This document shows, piece after piece, positions 31,179 to 39,047 of a stretch of DNA of 44,315 nt. Positions within the stretch are counted from its first letter, which is position 1; each line of letters begins with the position of its first letter. This stretch comes from Thermoplasmata archaeon (GTDB taxonomy: Archaea > Thermoplasmatota > Thermoplasmata > Sysuiplasmatales > Sysuiplasmataceae). The DNA lies in contig JAKAVR010000011.1 of assembly GCA_021817225.1 (NCBI GenBank), forward strand, positions 1 to 44,315. The letters are read 5' to 3'. Both the position numbers and the translations under genes were made by a program. The notes under the pieces were generated by a model. That model did no database searches. It saw only the letters and a list, made by a program, of their open reading frames with translations, and had not been told where the DNA came from.

Positions 31179-32438
31179 TCACAGACCCGATCTGAACACC
31201 TGCTCCACTTCCCGAAGGTCCGGGCCCACAACGCTTGTCCTTATGGAAGATTCAAGATGGCTGGGCATCTTGAGCCCGTTCCCGGTAATCAGGCATACCA
31301 CTGTTTCGTCGCGCCGGATAGTGCCGTCATCAATCCTTCGTCTCAGGGAGGCAATCACTGTGCCGCCGGCGGGCTCTGTGAAAATGCCTTCCTCCCTGGC
31401 GAGGAGAAGCTGACCCTCGACTATTTCCGAATCCGTCGGCGCGTCGGCAAAACCGCCGGAGCCTCGTATAACACCAAGCGCCTCATCGCCAGACGCCGGA
31501 TCGCCTATTGCAAGGGATTCTGCCACCGTCTTTGGTTTCTCCACCGGAAGGACCTCACCGGTCTCATACGCGCTGGAGATTGGGGAGCAACCCTCGGGCT
31601 GCGTCCCTGATATCATGCATGAACCGCTGCTCAGGCCATACATGGACAGTTCGGATATGCCCTTGCCTACGGCGGTGAGAAGCGCACCCGAGCCCATAGG
31701 GACTATCATCCTGTCAGGCTCCTGCCATCCCAGCTGCTCAACTACCTCCATCGCAAGAGTCTTCGACCCTTCAACATAGTACGGGCGCAGGTTCACATTG
31801 ACAAAACCCACGCTGTACCTGTCAGCGATCAGATTTGCCAGCCTGTTGGCGGTGTCGTAGGTCCCCTTGACTTCAATCACGCTTGCACCGTAGGCCGAAG
31901 CCGAAAGTACCTTGTTCCTCTCCAGACCATGCGGGATGAGCACATAGCAGGGGACGCGATACTTGGCGGCCGAGGCAGCCGTTGCACCTGCCAGGTTCCC
32001 AGTAGATGCACATCCAACGCCTTTCAGTCCGAACTCGATCGCCTTGGGTATTGATGTGGCCACCGGACGGTCCTTGAACGAGTATGTAGGATTCACCGTA
32101 TCGTCCTTGACAAGGACTCTCTTCACGCCAAGCTCACTTGCCAGGTTCTGGCACTCCCTGAGCGGAGTCATGCCTGGATTTGTTCCCCTGATGCCTTCGG
32201 AAAGTGAAACGGGAAGGAGAGGCCAGTATCTCCATATGTTCTGGGGACCGTGAGAGACTGATTCCTTTGTGAAACTCTCCGCAACTGATGCTTCGTCATA
32301 TCTTACTTCTACAGGCGCAAAGCATTCATCGCATGCACTTCGGACGGAAAGCTCGAAACGCTTTCCACAGGACTTGCAGTACAGCCCTGAAGCAAATGTT
32401 TTCTTCACTTCACCTTTTGCGCATGCCGCCGAACTCAT
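31179..32438 (-). CDS. thrC: Threonine synthase-like PLP enzyme
   Basis: A 419-residue fold-type II PLP enzyme. The N-terminal zinc ribbon has Cys21, Cys24, Cys36 and Cys39. Then come GMTPLREC, VNPTYSFKDRPVATSI with the PLP Lys122, CASTGNLAGATAASAAKY (phosphate and substrate loop) and the C-terminal TEPAGGTVIASLRRRI. Threonine synthase converts O-phosphohomoserine to threonine. The coupled MoaD-like gene raises the possibility that a sulfur carrier donates sulfide and the enzyme makes homocysteine or cysteine instead. The leaderless start ATG 32438 is 25 nt from the TATA box TTTTATTA, which overlaps a 16-bp palindrome. Confidence 0.88.
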   Translation of the reverse strand: MSSAACAKGEVKKTFASGLYCKSCGKRFELSVRSACDECFAPVEVRYDEASVAESFTKESVSHGPQNIWRYWPLLPVSLSEGIRGTNPGMTPLRECQNLASELGVKRVLVKDDTVNPTYSFKDRPVATSIPKAIEFGLKGVGCASTGNLAGATAASAAKYRVPCYVLIPHGLERNKVLSASAYGASVIEVKGTYDTANRLANLIADRYSVGFVNVNLRPYYVEGSKTLAMEVVEQLGWQEPDRMIVPMGSGALLTAVGKGISELSMYGLSSGSCMISGTQPEGCSPISSAYETGEVLPVEKPKTVAESLAIGDPASGDEALGVIRGSGGFADAPTDSEIVEGQLLLAREEGIFTEPAGGTVIASLRRRIDDGTIRRDETVVCLITGNGLKMPSHLESSIRTSVVGPDLREVEQVFRSGL

Positions 32439-32449
32439 TGCTCAGACGA

Positions 32450-32465
32450 TTATTACCTGTAATAA
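32450..32465. promoter_or_regulatory. 16-bp palindromic operator over the thrC TATA box
   Basis: TTATTACCTGTAATAA is a perfect 7-2-7 inverted repeat. Its right arm overlaps the minus-strand TATA box (32466-32459) and the repeat ends 12 bases from ATG 32438. A protein bound here would block TBP/TFB or RNA polymerase, so it is placed as a repressor site. The divergent HTH-CBS gene is the obvious candidate regulator. Confidence 0.6.
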
Positions 32466-32482
32466 AACCGATTTTGTTTGTA

Positions 32483-32500
32483 ATATTCGTATGAGAATAT
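32483..32500. promoter_or_regulatory. Second inverted repeat in the thrC/HTH-CBS intergenic region
   Basis: ATATTC and GAATAT are inverted arms with a 6-base spacer. It lies about 20 bases beyond the thrC TATA box, where an upstream activator or second operator would sit. Confidence 0.35.
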
Positions 32501-32615
32501 GAAATATTGCCCCGGCCGCCTCTTTTTTCAATCCGGCAGGGGCATTGGGAAAGGAAGTTGGCCCCGTCCATTCTGCCACAGCTTCAGAAAGAAAAGCGGG
32601 TCGTATTCCAATAGG

Positions 32616-32624
32616 AATTAATAG
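32616..32624 (+). promoter_or_regulatory. TATA box for the HTH-CBS gene
   Basis: AATTAATAG is centred 27 nt before ATG 32647, the spacing of a leaderless gene; AGGTG is also close before the ATG. Confidence 0.5.
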
Positions 32625-32646
32625 TAGCCTTACGTACAAAGGTGCC

Positions 32647-33210
32647 ATGCCTTTTCCCCGGGTCGAGGAAATAAAAAAGATGCGAAAGCAACTGGATATC
32701 ACCCAGAGCGAGCTTGCCAGGATGGCAAACGTGAGCCAGTCCACAATAGCAAAGCTGGAGCGAAGCAGCATTTCAGCGAGTTACGAGATAGTCACACACG
32801 TGTTCGAAGCGATAGAGAATGAGGGTAAACTCAGGAAGCTGAACAAGACGGCAAAGGACGTTCTGCACACTCCAATAGTAAGCATACACAAAGACTCTAC
32901 CCTGGCAGAGGTTTCTGATCTCATGAAGAGACGCGGCTACTCTCAGCTTCCAGTCATGAACGGGGAGACAGTCGTGGGAAGCATCTCGGATGAGACTATA
33001 CTGAATCAGCTGAGACAGGGAACCAGCCTGGATGAGCTCTCCCATATAAGGGTGGAAGGAGTGATGAACGAAGCCTACCCGGTGATACCGGAGACGACAG
33101 CGGTTGAAATGGTTGCCACACTTCTCTCAGGCAGCCCTGCCGTCCTGGTCCAGAGAAAGGGAAAAATCTCAGGAATAATAACAAAATCAGATTTGCTCAA
33201 ACTGATTTGA
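32647..33210 (+). CDS. HTH-CBS domain transcriptional regulator
   Basis: About 187 residues. The N-terminal XRE-type helix-turn-helix (EIKKMRKQLDITQSELARMANVSQSTIAKLERSSI) occupies about 7-55. A pair of CBS domains follows: TPIVSIHKDSTLAEVSDLMKRRGYSQLPVMNG and VEGVMNEAYPVIPETTAVEMVATLLSGSPAVLV. CBS pairs bind adenosyl ligands such as AMP, ATP or S-adenosylmethionine, so the protein probably links a nucleotide or SAM signal to DNA binding. It is divergent from thrC and shares a 208-base intergenic region that contains two palindromes. The start ATG 32647 is set by the TATA box and AGGTG. The TTTTTC stretch at 33235-33240 may terminate it. Confidence 0.88.
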   Translation: MPFPRVEEIKKMRKQLDITQSELARMANVSQSTIAKLERSSISASYEIVTHVFEAIENEGKLRKLNKTAKDVLHTPIVSIHKDSTLAEVSDLMKRRGYSQLPVMNGETVVGSISDETILNQLRQGTSLDELSHIRVEGVMNEAYPVIPETTAVEMVATLLSGSPAVLVQRKGKISGIITKSDLLKLI

Positions 33211-33265
33211 AAAGAGAAAAGTGTTTGGGTTGGTGTTTTTCGGCCGGCTCATGGCTTGTCAGGCT

Positions 33266-34519
33266 TCAGGGCCACAGGCCTCTTATTCTGTGTGCGTCAA
33301 CGACCTTCTTCACCGCATACACGTAGGCTGCGGTCCTCATGTCTATGTTTTCCTTCCTGGCAATCGGGAGTATGTCGTTGTATGCCTTGCTCATCAAGGT
33401 CTCAAGCCTCTGGTTGACCTCTTCAAGTGACCAGAAGTAGCTCTGTATGTCCTGCACCCACTCGAAGTAGCTGACAGTCACACCGCCAGCATTGGCAAGA
33501 ACATCCGGCAGGAGGAAGACGCCGTTCTTGTGCAGAATCTCGTCCGCCTTGGGTGTGGTTGGCCCGTTCGCCTCTTCGATTATCATCTTTGCCTTGATGG
33601 ATGAGGCATTCTTCTCTGTTATCTGGTTCTCCAGCGCTGCCGGGACAAGCATATCGACATCGAGCTGAAGCAATTCTTCGTTTGAGATCGCCTTGCTTCC
33701 GGTGAAATTGATGACGGAGCCTGTCTTTGCCTTGTGGTCGAGGAGTTTGCGCATATCCAGCCCGTTCTTGTTGTAAATGCCTCCCTTGCTGTCGCTTACT
33801 GCAACAACCTTTGAACCCAGTTCCTCGCTGAAGAGTCTTGCGCCGATTGAACCTGCATTGCCGAATCCCTGGACAGCGACTGTGGCCTTCTTGGTGTCCA
33901 TGCCCTGAGTTTTTGCCGCAGCGCGTGCCACATACATTGCACCACGCGCGGTTGCCTCCGACCTTCCTTCTGAACCGCCGATGCTCAGTGGCTTACCAGT
34001 GACAACTCCTGGGACAGAGTATCCCTTGATCATGCTGAATGTGTCCATCATCCAGGCCATTGTCTGCGAATCGGTGTAGACATCTGGTGCTGGTATGTCC
34101 TTCTCCGGGCCGATTATAATCGATATTTCCGAAGTGTAACGTCTTGTGAGCCTTTCGAGTTCGTTGCGGCTCATTTTCTTCGGGTCCACGATGACTCCGC
34201 CCTTGGCGCCACCATATGGCAGGTTCATGACCGATGTTTTCCATGTCATCCAGGCAGCCAGAGCCCTCACTTCGTTGAGGGTGACGTTGGGGTGGAACCT
34301 GACACCGCCCTTGCACGGGCCCCTTGAGTAGTTGTACTGGACCCTGTAACCAGTGAACACCTTCACGGAACCGTCGTCCATGCGCACCGGGAAGTTGACT
34401 GTCAGCTCCCTCTTTGGCTTGCTCAGAATCTCAACCATTCCGCTGTCAAGCTTCAGTATCTCAGCAGACTTTCTTACCTGAGCGACAGCAATCTCAAACT
34501 GATCCAAATTTTCAGGCAT
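33266..34519 (-). CDS. gdhA: Glutamate dehydrogenase (Glu/Leu/Phe/Val dehydrogenase family)
   Basis: About 417 residues, the usual length of hexameric archaeal GDH. The substrate domain has GPCKGGVRFHPNVTLNEVRALA, then PYGGAKGGVIVDPKKMS with the catalytic Lys, and PAPDVYTDSQTMAWMMD. The Rossmann part shows VAVQGFGNAGSIGARLF, with the glycine-rich loop and Asp in AVSDSKGG. It interconverts glutamate and 2-oxoglutarate with ammonia and NAD(P)H. ATG 34519 is preferred over 34525: GGGGAG lies 7 nt upstream and the TATA box at 34539-34544 is about 23 nt away. It ends 55 nt from the HTH-CBS gene. Confidence 0.93.
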   Translation of the reverse strand: MPENLDQFEIAVAQVRKSAEILKLDSGMVEILSKPKRELTVNFPVRMDDGSVKVFTGYRVQYNYSRGPCKGGVRFHPNVTLNEVRALAAWMTWKTSVMNLPYGGAKGGVIVDPKKMSRNELERLTRRYTSEISIIIGPEKDIPAPDVYTDSQTMAWMMDTFSMIKGYSVPGVVTGKPLSIGGSEGRSEATARGAMYVARAAAKTQGMDTKKATVAVQGFGNAGSIGARLFSEELGSKVVAVSDSKGGIYNKNGLDMRKLLDHKAKTGSVINFTGSKAISNEELLQLDVDMLVPAALENQITEKNASSIKAKMIIEEANGPTTPKADEILHKNGVFLLPDVLANAGGVTVSYFEWVQDIQSYFWSLEEVNQRLETLMSKAYNDILPIARKENIDMRTAAYVYAVKKVVDAHRIRGLWP

Positions 34520-34537
34520 ATTCATTCTCCCCTTTCG

Positions 34538-34548
34538 GTTTAAATATT
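34538..34548 (-). promoter_or_regulatory. TATA box for the glutamate dehydrogenase gene
   Basis: AATATTTAAAC on the minus strand is centred about 23 nt before ATG 34519. A forward box, ACTTAAATAT at 34571-34580, faces the other way. Confidence 0.5.
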
Positions 34549-34681
34549 ACCCGGACTCCTTGTTCAGGCTACTTAAATATCAAAGCCGCCATATTTGAAA
34601 GCTACCGAGAGAAAGTTGAACGTAGTAGAATGACTGACATGGTTATGTCAAAGTATCTCTGCAAATACTGCGTTTCTGCCG

Positions 34682-34690
34682 AATTTTATT
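34682..34690 (+). promoter_or_regulatory. TATA box for the HtpX gene
   Basis: AATTTTATT would start transcription about 36 nt before ATG 34750, leaving a leader with the ribosome site GAGGGGTG. Confidence 0.45.
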
Positions 34691-34749
34691 AGGCAATATG
34701 TTGAAATAGTCGGGGAAAGTAGTTCCGATCCCGTCGAGGGGTGGAACTC

Positions 34750-35676
34750 ATGGGACCCAGAGTAGGAGTTGCAGTTCTGTTCACAATACTGAGCCTTCTT
34801 TTCGTCGCGCTTGGCTCTGCCGTAGGATACCTGTTCTACGGCAGCCCTGTCATCGGCGCACTTGTATTCCTTGTGATGTCGGCGATATTCAACCTGGTTT
34901 CATATTTCTTTGCAGGCAAGTTCGTCCTCAGGGCCAACAGGGCAAGAATAGTCACAGAGTCTGAACAACCGAGGCTCTACGCAATTGTGAAGGACGTTTC
35001 GTCCACCGTAGGAGCACCTATGCCAAAGGTGGCCGTCTCCGACATTTCGACACCTAATGCATTCGCAACCGGAAGGAATCCCAAGAATGCAATCGTGTGC
35101 GCCACAAGGGGCATACTAAACATACTCGACGACAACGAGCTGAAGGGTGTAATAGCGCACGAGATGGCCCACGTGAAGGACAGGGATATACTTGTCATGA
35201 GCGTTGCAGCAACAATTGCCGGGGCCATATCATGGGCGGCCAATTCACTTATCTTTGCCGCCATTTTCGGCGGCGGCAACAGGAACAACGGGGCAGGATT
35301 CATCGGCCTTCTGCTCATGGCAATAACTGTTCCAATAGCTGCAATGCTGCTGCAGCTGGCTATTTCGAGGAAGAGGGAGTCGCAGGCGGACATTGTGGGT
35401 GCGAGGTCGATAGGCGATCCGCTCTCGCTTGCTTCCGCTCTCAGGAAGCTCGAAACAGCCAACATCAGGTCTCCGATAAAGACCAGCCCAGCATCTTCGT
35501 CACTCTACATCGTCAGTCCTGGCCGCGGCAGAAGCTTCATGGTGTCGTTGATGTCCACACACCCGCCGATAGAGGCGAGGATAGAAAGGCTGCAGAAGCT
35601 CGCGCTTGACATGGGTTTCTGGTCTCCGGGCGCTGACAGGAGCGGCGTCCAGGGTTACAGCTACATCAGGCACTGA
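34750..35676 (+). CDS. htpX: HtpX-type membrane zinc metalloprotease
   Basis: About 308 residues. Two N-terminal membrane helices (about 9-30 and 35-55) anchor it. The catalytic HEMAH motif lies at about 137-141 in GVIAHEMAHVKDRD, and the third ligand is Glu in ESQADIVGA. Two further helices (MSVAATIAGAISWAANSLIF and FIGLLLMAITVPIAAMLLQL) lie between. Peptidase family M48 members cut misfolded or excess membrane proteins on the cytoplasmic side. The start ATG 34750 is set by GAGGGGTG 6 nt upstream; the in-frame GTG 34741 is part of that site. The stop codon overlaps the convergent SFM1-like gene by 11 nt. Confidence 0.92.
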   Translation: MGPRVGVAVLFTILSLLFVALGSAVGYLFYGSPVIGALVFLVMSAIFNLVSYFFAGKFVLRANRARIVTESEQPRLYAIVKDVSSTVGAPMPKVAVSDISTPNAFATGRNPKNAIVCATRGILNILDDNELKGVIAHEMAHVKDRDILVMSVAATIAGAISWAANSLIFAAIFGGGNRNNGAGFIGLLLMAITVPIAAMLLQLAISRKRESQADIVGARSIGDPLSLASALRKLETANIRSPIKTSPASSSLYIVSPGRGRSFMVSLMSTHPPIEARIERLQKLALDMGFWSPGADRSGVQGYSYIRH

Positions 35677-36253
35677 ATTCGGTTTGCCTCAGTATGTCGA
35701 CAAGACCGGGTGTCAGCAGCACCCTGCCGTCAACAACAGGGTAGCCATAAGGGAGGATCGTGCTGTGGACATCATCCCACTTCACTTCGACCTCGCTTGT
35801 TATGTCCAGTTCGCCAAGGGAGGCTCCGAGGAAAATCGCCCGAGCAACAAAGACCGCACTGTCTATGGTGAGCTGCACCTTTCCTATGTTCCTGAACTTG
35901 TTGTTCCTCCCGTCAAATCTTCTTGTAATGAACTCCCTTGTGCGACCCTTCGGCTTGTCGTAACCCAGTATGCCGCCGACAACAATGAAATCGGCATCGC
36001 TGAAATCATCCGGTCCCAGTTCCACCTCAGACTGGTGGTCCAGTATTATGCAGCCGCTGCCTCCCGTGTACTCGAGCACGTCGGCTGCGACAGGTCTGGC
36101 CATCTTCTGAAGGGCTGCCTTCATATTGCCGTCTGTAACATTTGTGAATATAGTGCCTGGCCAGATGGAAGCAGAATGCCCGTATTCTGCAAGGAGCCAG
36201 TCCGAAATGGCCGGTTCACGGTTTTCGATGACGAGCTTTGTTCTACCTGGCAA
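35666..36253 (-). CDS. SFM1-like SPOUT-fold methyltransferase (DUF431)
   Basis: About 195 residues with the family landmarks KLVIENREPAISDWLLAEYGH at the N-terminus and ADFIVVGGILGYDKPKGRTREFITRRF in the middle, the latter forming the trefoil-knot SAM pocket. IGKVQLTIDSAVFVARAIFLG follows. Yeast SFM1 methylates an arginine of ribosomal protein uS3; the archaeal members are predicted RNA or protein methyltransferases. The frame starts with GTG 36262, but TTG 36253 is preferred because GGTGAT (36264-36259) lies 5 nt before it. It is convergent with HtpX, overlapping by 11 nt, and divergent from the KaiC operon. Confidence 0.8.
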   Translation of the reverse strand: MPGRTKLVIENREPAISDWLLAEYGHSASIWPGTIFTNVTDGNMKAALQKMARPVAADVLEYTGGSGCIILDHQSEVELGPDDFSDADFIVVGGILGYDKPKGRTREFITRRFDGRNNKFRNIGKVQLTIDSAVFVARAIFLGASLGELDITSEVEVKWDDVHSTILPYGYPVVDGRVLLTPGLVDILRQTEFSA

Positions 36254-36360
36254 TGAAATCACCTTTCAATCTGGCTGGAATTGCACCATTCAGGGCTCCA
36301 TTCTACGGCCAGTGGAGCGGTCCTATAAATTATCAAGTGTGATCACTACTGTAAAAAGGT

Positions 36361-36368
36361 TATTAATC
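36361..36368 (+). promoter_or_regulatory. TATA box of the KaiC-like operon
   Basis: TATTAATC is centred about 32 nt before ATG 36397. An 8-bp palindrome, GTGATCAC, lies upstream at 36338-36345. Confidence 0.4.
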
Positions 36369-36396
36369 GCCCTGACCGTCAAACAACGAGATACAG

Positions 36397-37176
36397 ATGA
36401 GTTCAGCCAAAGAAGAGCACAAGCGTCCATCCACTCGCATCCTCAGCATTGGAAGGGAAAAGTGCATCACGGGCATAGAGGGACTGGACAGCGTCCTTGG
36501 AGGCGGCATTCCAAGGAACAACACGGTTCTCCTGACAGGCAACTGCGGCACTGGCAAGACTTCACTGTCGCTCGAATTCCTGCTTCATGGTGCGCTTGAG
36601 GGTGAAAACGGGCTTTACCTTTCGGTGACAGAGCCGTTTGAAAAGCTGATAGCCAACATGATTCCATATGATTTTTTCACAAAAGAACTCATCAAGACGG
36701 GAAAACTGACATTTATTGACATGTCGGCGATTTACGAGAGATTTGGTTTCAACAGGGACAGGATGAGCATTGAAGATGTCGATCTCCTTGTCAGCGCCAT
36801 AGGTGACCTGACACGTGAGACCAAGGCTAGGAGACTTGTCATTGATTCGATAACATCGGTAGCATATCAGGTCGATTCGCAGGAGAAACTCAGGAATCTG
36901 CTGATAGGCCTCAGCAAGGCGCTCTCCGGGCTTGGGGCAACATCGCTCATAATCTCCGAACTCACTGCGGCCGATACCTCCTATTCAAAGTACGGGGTGG
37001 AGGAGGCAATAGCAGACGGAGTGATACTCATGGGGAATCTAGAGAGGAACGGAGACATGCTCAGGACACTGCAGGTCATTAAAATGAGGGGAACATCCCA
37101 CTCAAGGGCGAAATACGTGCTTGACCTGACAACGGCCGGAATACTTCTGGTTCCCCTTCTTAAGGGGGGCAGCTGA
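36397..37176 (+). CDS. KaiC-family ATPase with intact P-loop
   Basis: A 259-residue RecA-superfamily protein. Walker A is GNCGTGKTS (48-56). Walker B lies in RRLVIDSITSVAYQ, and the C-terminal IKMRGTSHSRAKY is the KaiC-type motif that contacts nucleotide across a subunit interface. The catalytic-acid region reads SVTEPFEKL instead of the EE pair of KaiC, so ATP turnover may be slow. Such archaeal ATPases are often signalling or motor-associated switches (ArlH is one). It heads an operon: the next gene starts 3 nt after its stop. It is probably the only true ATPase of the three. Confidence 0.88.
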   Translation: MSSAKEEHKRPSTRILSIGREKCITGIEGLDSVLGGGIPRNNTVLLTGNCGTGKTSLSLEFLLHGALEGENGLYLSVTEPFEKLIANMIPYDFFTKELIKTGKLTFIDMSAIYERFGFNRDRMSIEDVDLLVSAIGDLTRETKARRLVIDSITSVAYQVDSQEKLRNLLIGLSKALSGLGATSLIISELTAADTSYSKYGVEEAIADGVILMGNLERNGDMLRTLQVIKMRGTSHSRAKYVLDLTTAGILLVPLLKGGS

Positions 37177-37178
37177 CA

Positions 37179-37745
37179 ATGGATGCAAGCGCGATGGTCC
37201 TCAAGGAGCTGAAGGATGTCGAGCCTTCGACTTCAACTTCACTCGAGATCTCTACCGAAGTTTACTTTGACGCAGTCAAGGGGCTCATGAACCTGAAGGA
37301 CGAGAGCAAGTCTCAGATCGTCTATATTGCCTCCACTGTTCCCGCAGATGCGATAATAAACGCAATGGAGATGATCGGTGTTGATTCGGATGATGTCAAG
37401 TTCATTGACTGCATTTCAAACATGATGACAGGGCAGCAGGGCAAGTATGATAACGTTATTTTCATCGAAAGCCCGACAATGCTCGAGAACATAATGCTGA
37501 AAGTCGAGTTCCTGAGGCGAAAGTCCGCCGCCAAGAGGTCAATTGTCATAATAGACTCTGTCAACACGCTGCACATACACAACGACTGGAAGATTATGGG
37601 AGAGTTTCTCCATATCCTGGTGAACAGCCTTCGGTCCAGGGGCTCTACGACAATCATACTGAGCATAAAGGAGCAGCAGTCGCCGGAGGTCAACACCCTC
37701 CTGGGACTGATAAGCGACAGGGTAGTGAAGATAGGTGGTGTATGA
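37179..37745 (+). CDS. KaiC-like protein lacking the P-loop
   Basis: 188 residues with the fold order of the KaiC core but no GxxxxGKT motif. IVYIASTVPADAIINAMEMIGVD matches the strand that follows the P-loop helix in KaiC, and SIVIIDSVNTLHIHND is a Walker B-like strand. The protein therefore begins where the P-loop domain would be truncated and cannot hydrolyse ATP by itself. It is likely a partner or decoy subunit of its neighbours. It starts 3 nt after the first gene and shares ATGA with the third. A few haloarchaeal proteins have a similar degenerate RecA layout. Confidence 0.75.
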   Translation: MDASAMVLKELKDVEPSTSTSLEISTEVYFDAVKGLMNLKDESKSQIVYIASTVPADAIINAMEMIGVDSDDVKFIDCISNMMTGQQGKYDNVIFIESPTMLENIMLKVEFLRRKSAAKRSIVIIDSVNTLHIHNDWKIMGEFLHILVNSLRSRGSTTIILSIKEQQSPEVNTLLGLISDRVVKIGGV

Positions 37746-38467
37746 TGCCTCTTACAACAGGAATAAAGGAGCTTGACGGAGTCCTGGGAGGAGGATTTGT
37801 AGAGGGGACGGTCTGTGCAATAGTCGGCCCCCCTGGATCCGGAAGCGGTGTTTTCGCAAGGAGATTTGCCACAGTCGGGGACGAGGAAAGCTACTATTTC
37901 ACGACCAACGAGGGCACAGACGATGTATACAGCTCACTGAAGAGATTCGGATGGAGTACCGACACTACCGTTGTCGACATAGGGGACAAGTATCATGACA
38001 CGGTCCTGATGAGAAGGCTCGAGATCACCAAGTACAGGCAGGAAGGATTGAAGGTGAAGGATGTCCACGAGTATGCGGAAATGAGCGACAGGCCATTCAA
38101 TTTCCTGACATACCTTACTCATGAGATTTTCGGGGTGAAACCGCCATTCAGGGTGATTGTGGACTCTCTCGACTTCTTCATTGACACGTACGGGGTGGAG
38201 GAAGTGCTCAGCTCACTCAGGACACTCAGGGCATACACAAACAAGAACAAGAGCCTCATGATTGTAACCCTCACAAAGGGAGTTTTCGATGCAAAGGTCC
38301 AGAATTCCATTGATGCGCTCATGGATACTCTTATTGAGCTTGAAAGGGAGAGAGTCGGAAAGAAATTCGAAAGCAACCTTATTGTCAGCAAGGTCAAGAA
38401 CTTCCCCGAGAGGTCCAGGATAATGCAGTATTCCGTGGGCGATAACGGCATTGCGCTTATGGACTGA
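37742..38467 (+). CDS. KaiC-like protein with a broken P-loop
   Basis: 241 residues. N-terminal TTGIKELDGVLGGGFVEG is the KaiC start motif, followed by the loop GPPGSGSGV (29-37), in which the invariant Lys and the next Ser/Thr are Ser35 and Gly36. A Walker B-like VIVDSLDFFIDTYG follows, and SNLIVSKVKNFPERSRIMQYSV replaces the KaiC KMR motif. Without the Lys it probably binds nucleotide poorly, if at all. The gene overlaps the preceding one by ATGA and abuts the convergent RDD gene with no spacer. It may be the regulatory member of a KaiC complex. Confidence 0.8.
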   Translation: MMPLTTGIKELDGVLGGGFVEGTVCAIVGPPGSGSGVFARRFATVGDEESYYFTTNEGTDDVYSSLKRFGWSTDTTVVDIGDKYHDTVLMRRLEITKYRQEGLKVKDVHEYAEMSDRPFNFLTYLTHEIFGVKPPFRVIVDSLDFFIDTYGVEEVLSSLRTLRAYTNKNKSLMIVTLTKGVFDAKVQNSIDALMDTLIELERERVGKKFESNLIVSKVKNFPERSRIMQYSVGDNGIALMD

Positions 38468-38965
38468 TCAGAAGTCGTTTGGCTGCCTTACTTTCACATG
38501 TATGAGGGACGAAGCCGGAAGCGTCGAAACCACCGTTGTCTCAAAGACCCTGTCCACAAACCTCTGCCTCGGATCGCCGTAAGTGAACATGCCCAGCAGG
38601 AGATCCAGCGGGAGCATTATGAACCAGAACAACTTCGGCACGTTCCTGAAAGCTGCCTCATGCAGCGAAACATCGCCCTTCTCGCTTGATACCCTGAGTG
38701 AGGCAAGTTTCTTGCCCAGCGTATAGCCGTAGAAGTACTCGCTGAGCGTCGAGTAAGTGAACCAGCAGATACCCGAGGCTATTCCCACAAAAAGGTCGAA
38801 GTAGGCCTTCTCAAGTCCAAATGAGAGTGCAATTGCCCATACGGGAACGAATACCGTGGCAATATCAATGAGTCCCGCACCCACCCTCTTCATCCAGTGC
38901 GCCCTGAGAACCCTGTTCTTGAAGAGCATCTCGAAAGCTATCGACATCCCAATCCCTTGCATCAT
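38468..38965 (-). CDS. RDD-family membrane protein
   Basis: 165 residues with the RDD pattern: RAHWMKRVGAGLIDIATVFVPVW contains the Arg and the Asp of the family, followed by two more hydrophobic segments and RFVDRVFETTVV near the C-terminus. Three to four membrane helices are visible. Function is generally unknown; some members are linked to ion or small-molecule transport. ATG 38965 and 38962 are adjacent, and ATG 38947 (MSIAFEM) fits a TATA box at 38981-38987 with a short leader, so the start is uncertain. It abuts the KaiC-like gene on the opposite strand. Confidence 0.8.
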   Translation of the reverse strand: MMQGIGMSIAFEMLFKNRVLRAHWMKRVGAGLIDIATVFVPVWAIALSFGLEKAYFDLFVGIASGICWFTYSTLSEYFYGYTLGKKLASLRVSSEKGDVSLHEAAFRNVPKLFWFIMLPLDLLLGMFTYGDPRQRFVDRVFETTVVSTLPASSLIHVKVRQPNDF

Positions 38966-39047
38966 ATGGCCGAAGAGAGATATAAGGATATCGAATCGTC
39001 AGACGAATGTCAGTCACAGGCACATGTCAGCGCGCCGGGCCCGCAAG

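Noticed and set aside
35606-36256. 216-codon plus-strand frame antisense to the SFM1-like gene
   Set aside because: The minus-strand frame shows the DUF431 motifs in order, while the plus frame has no motif and overlaps HtpX.
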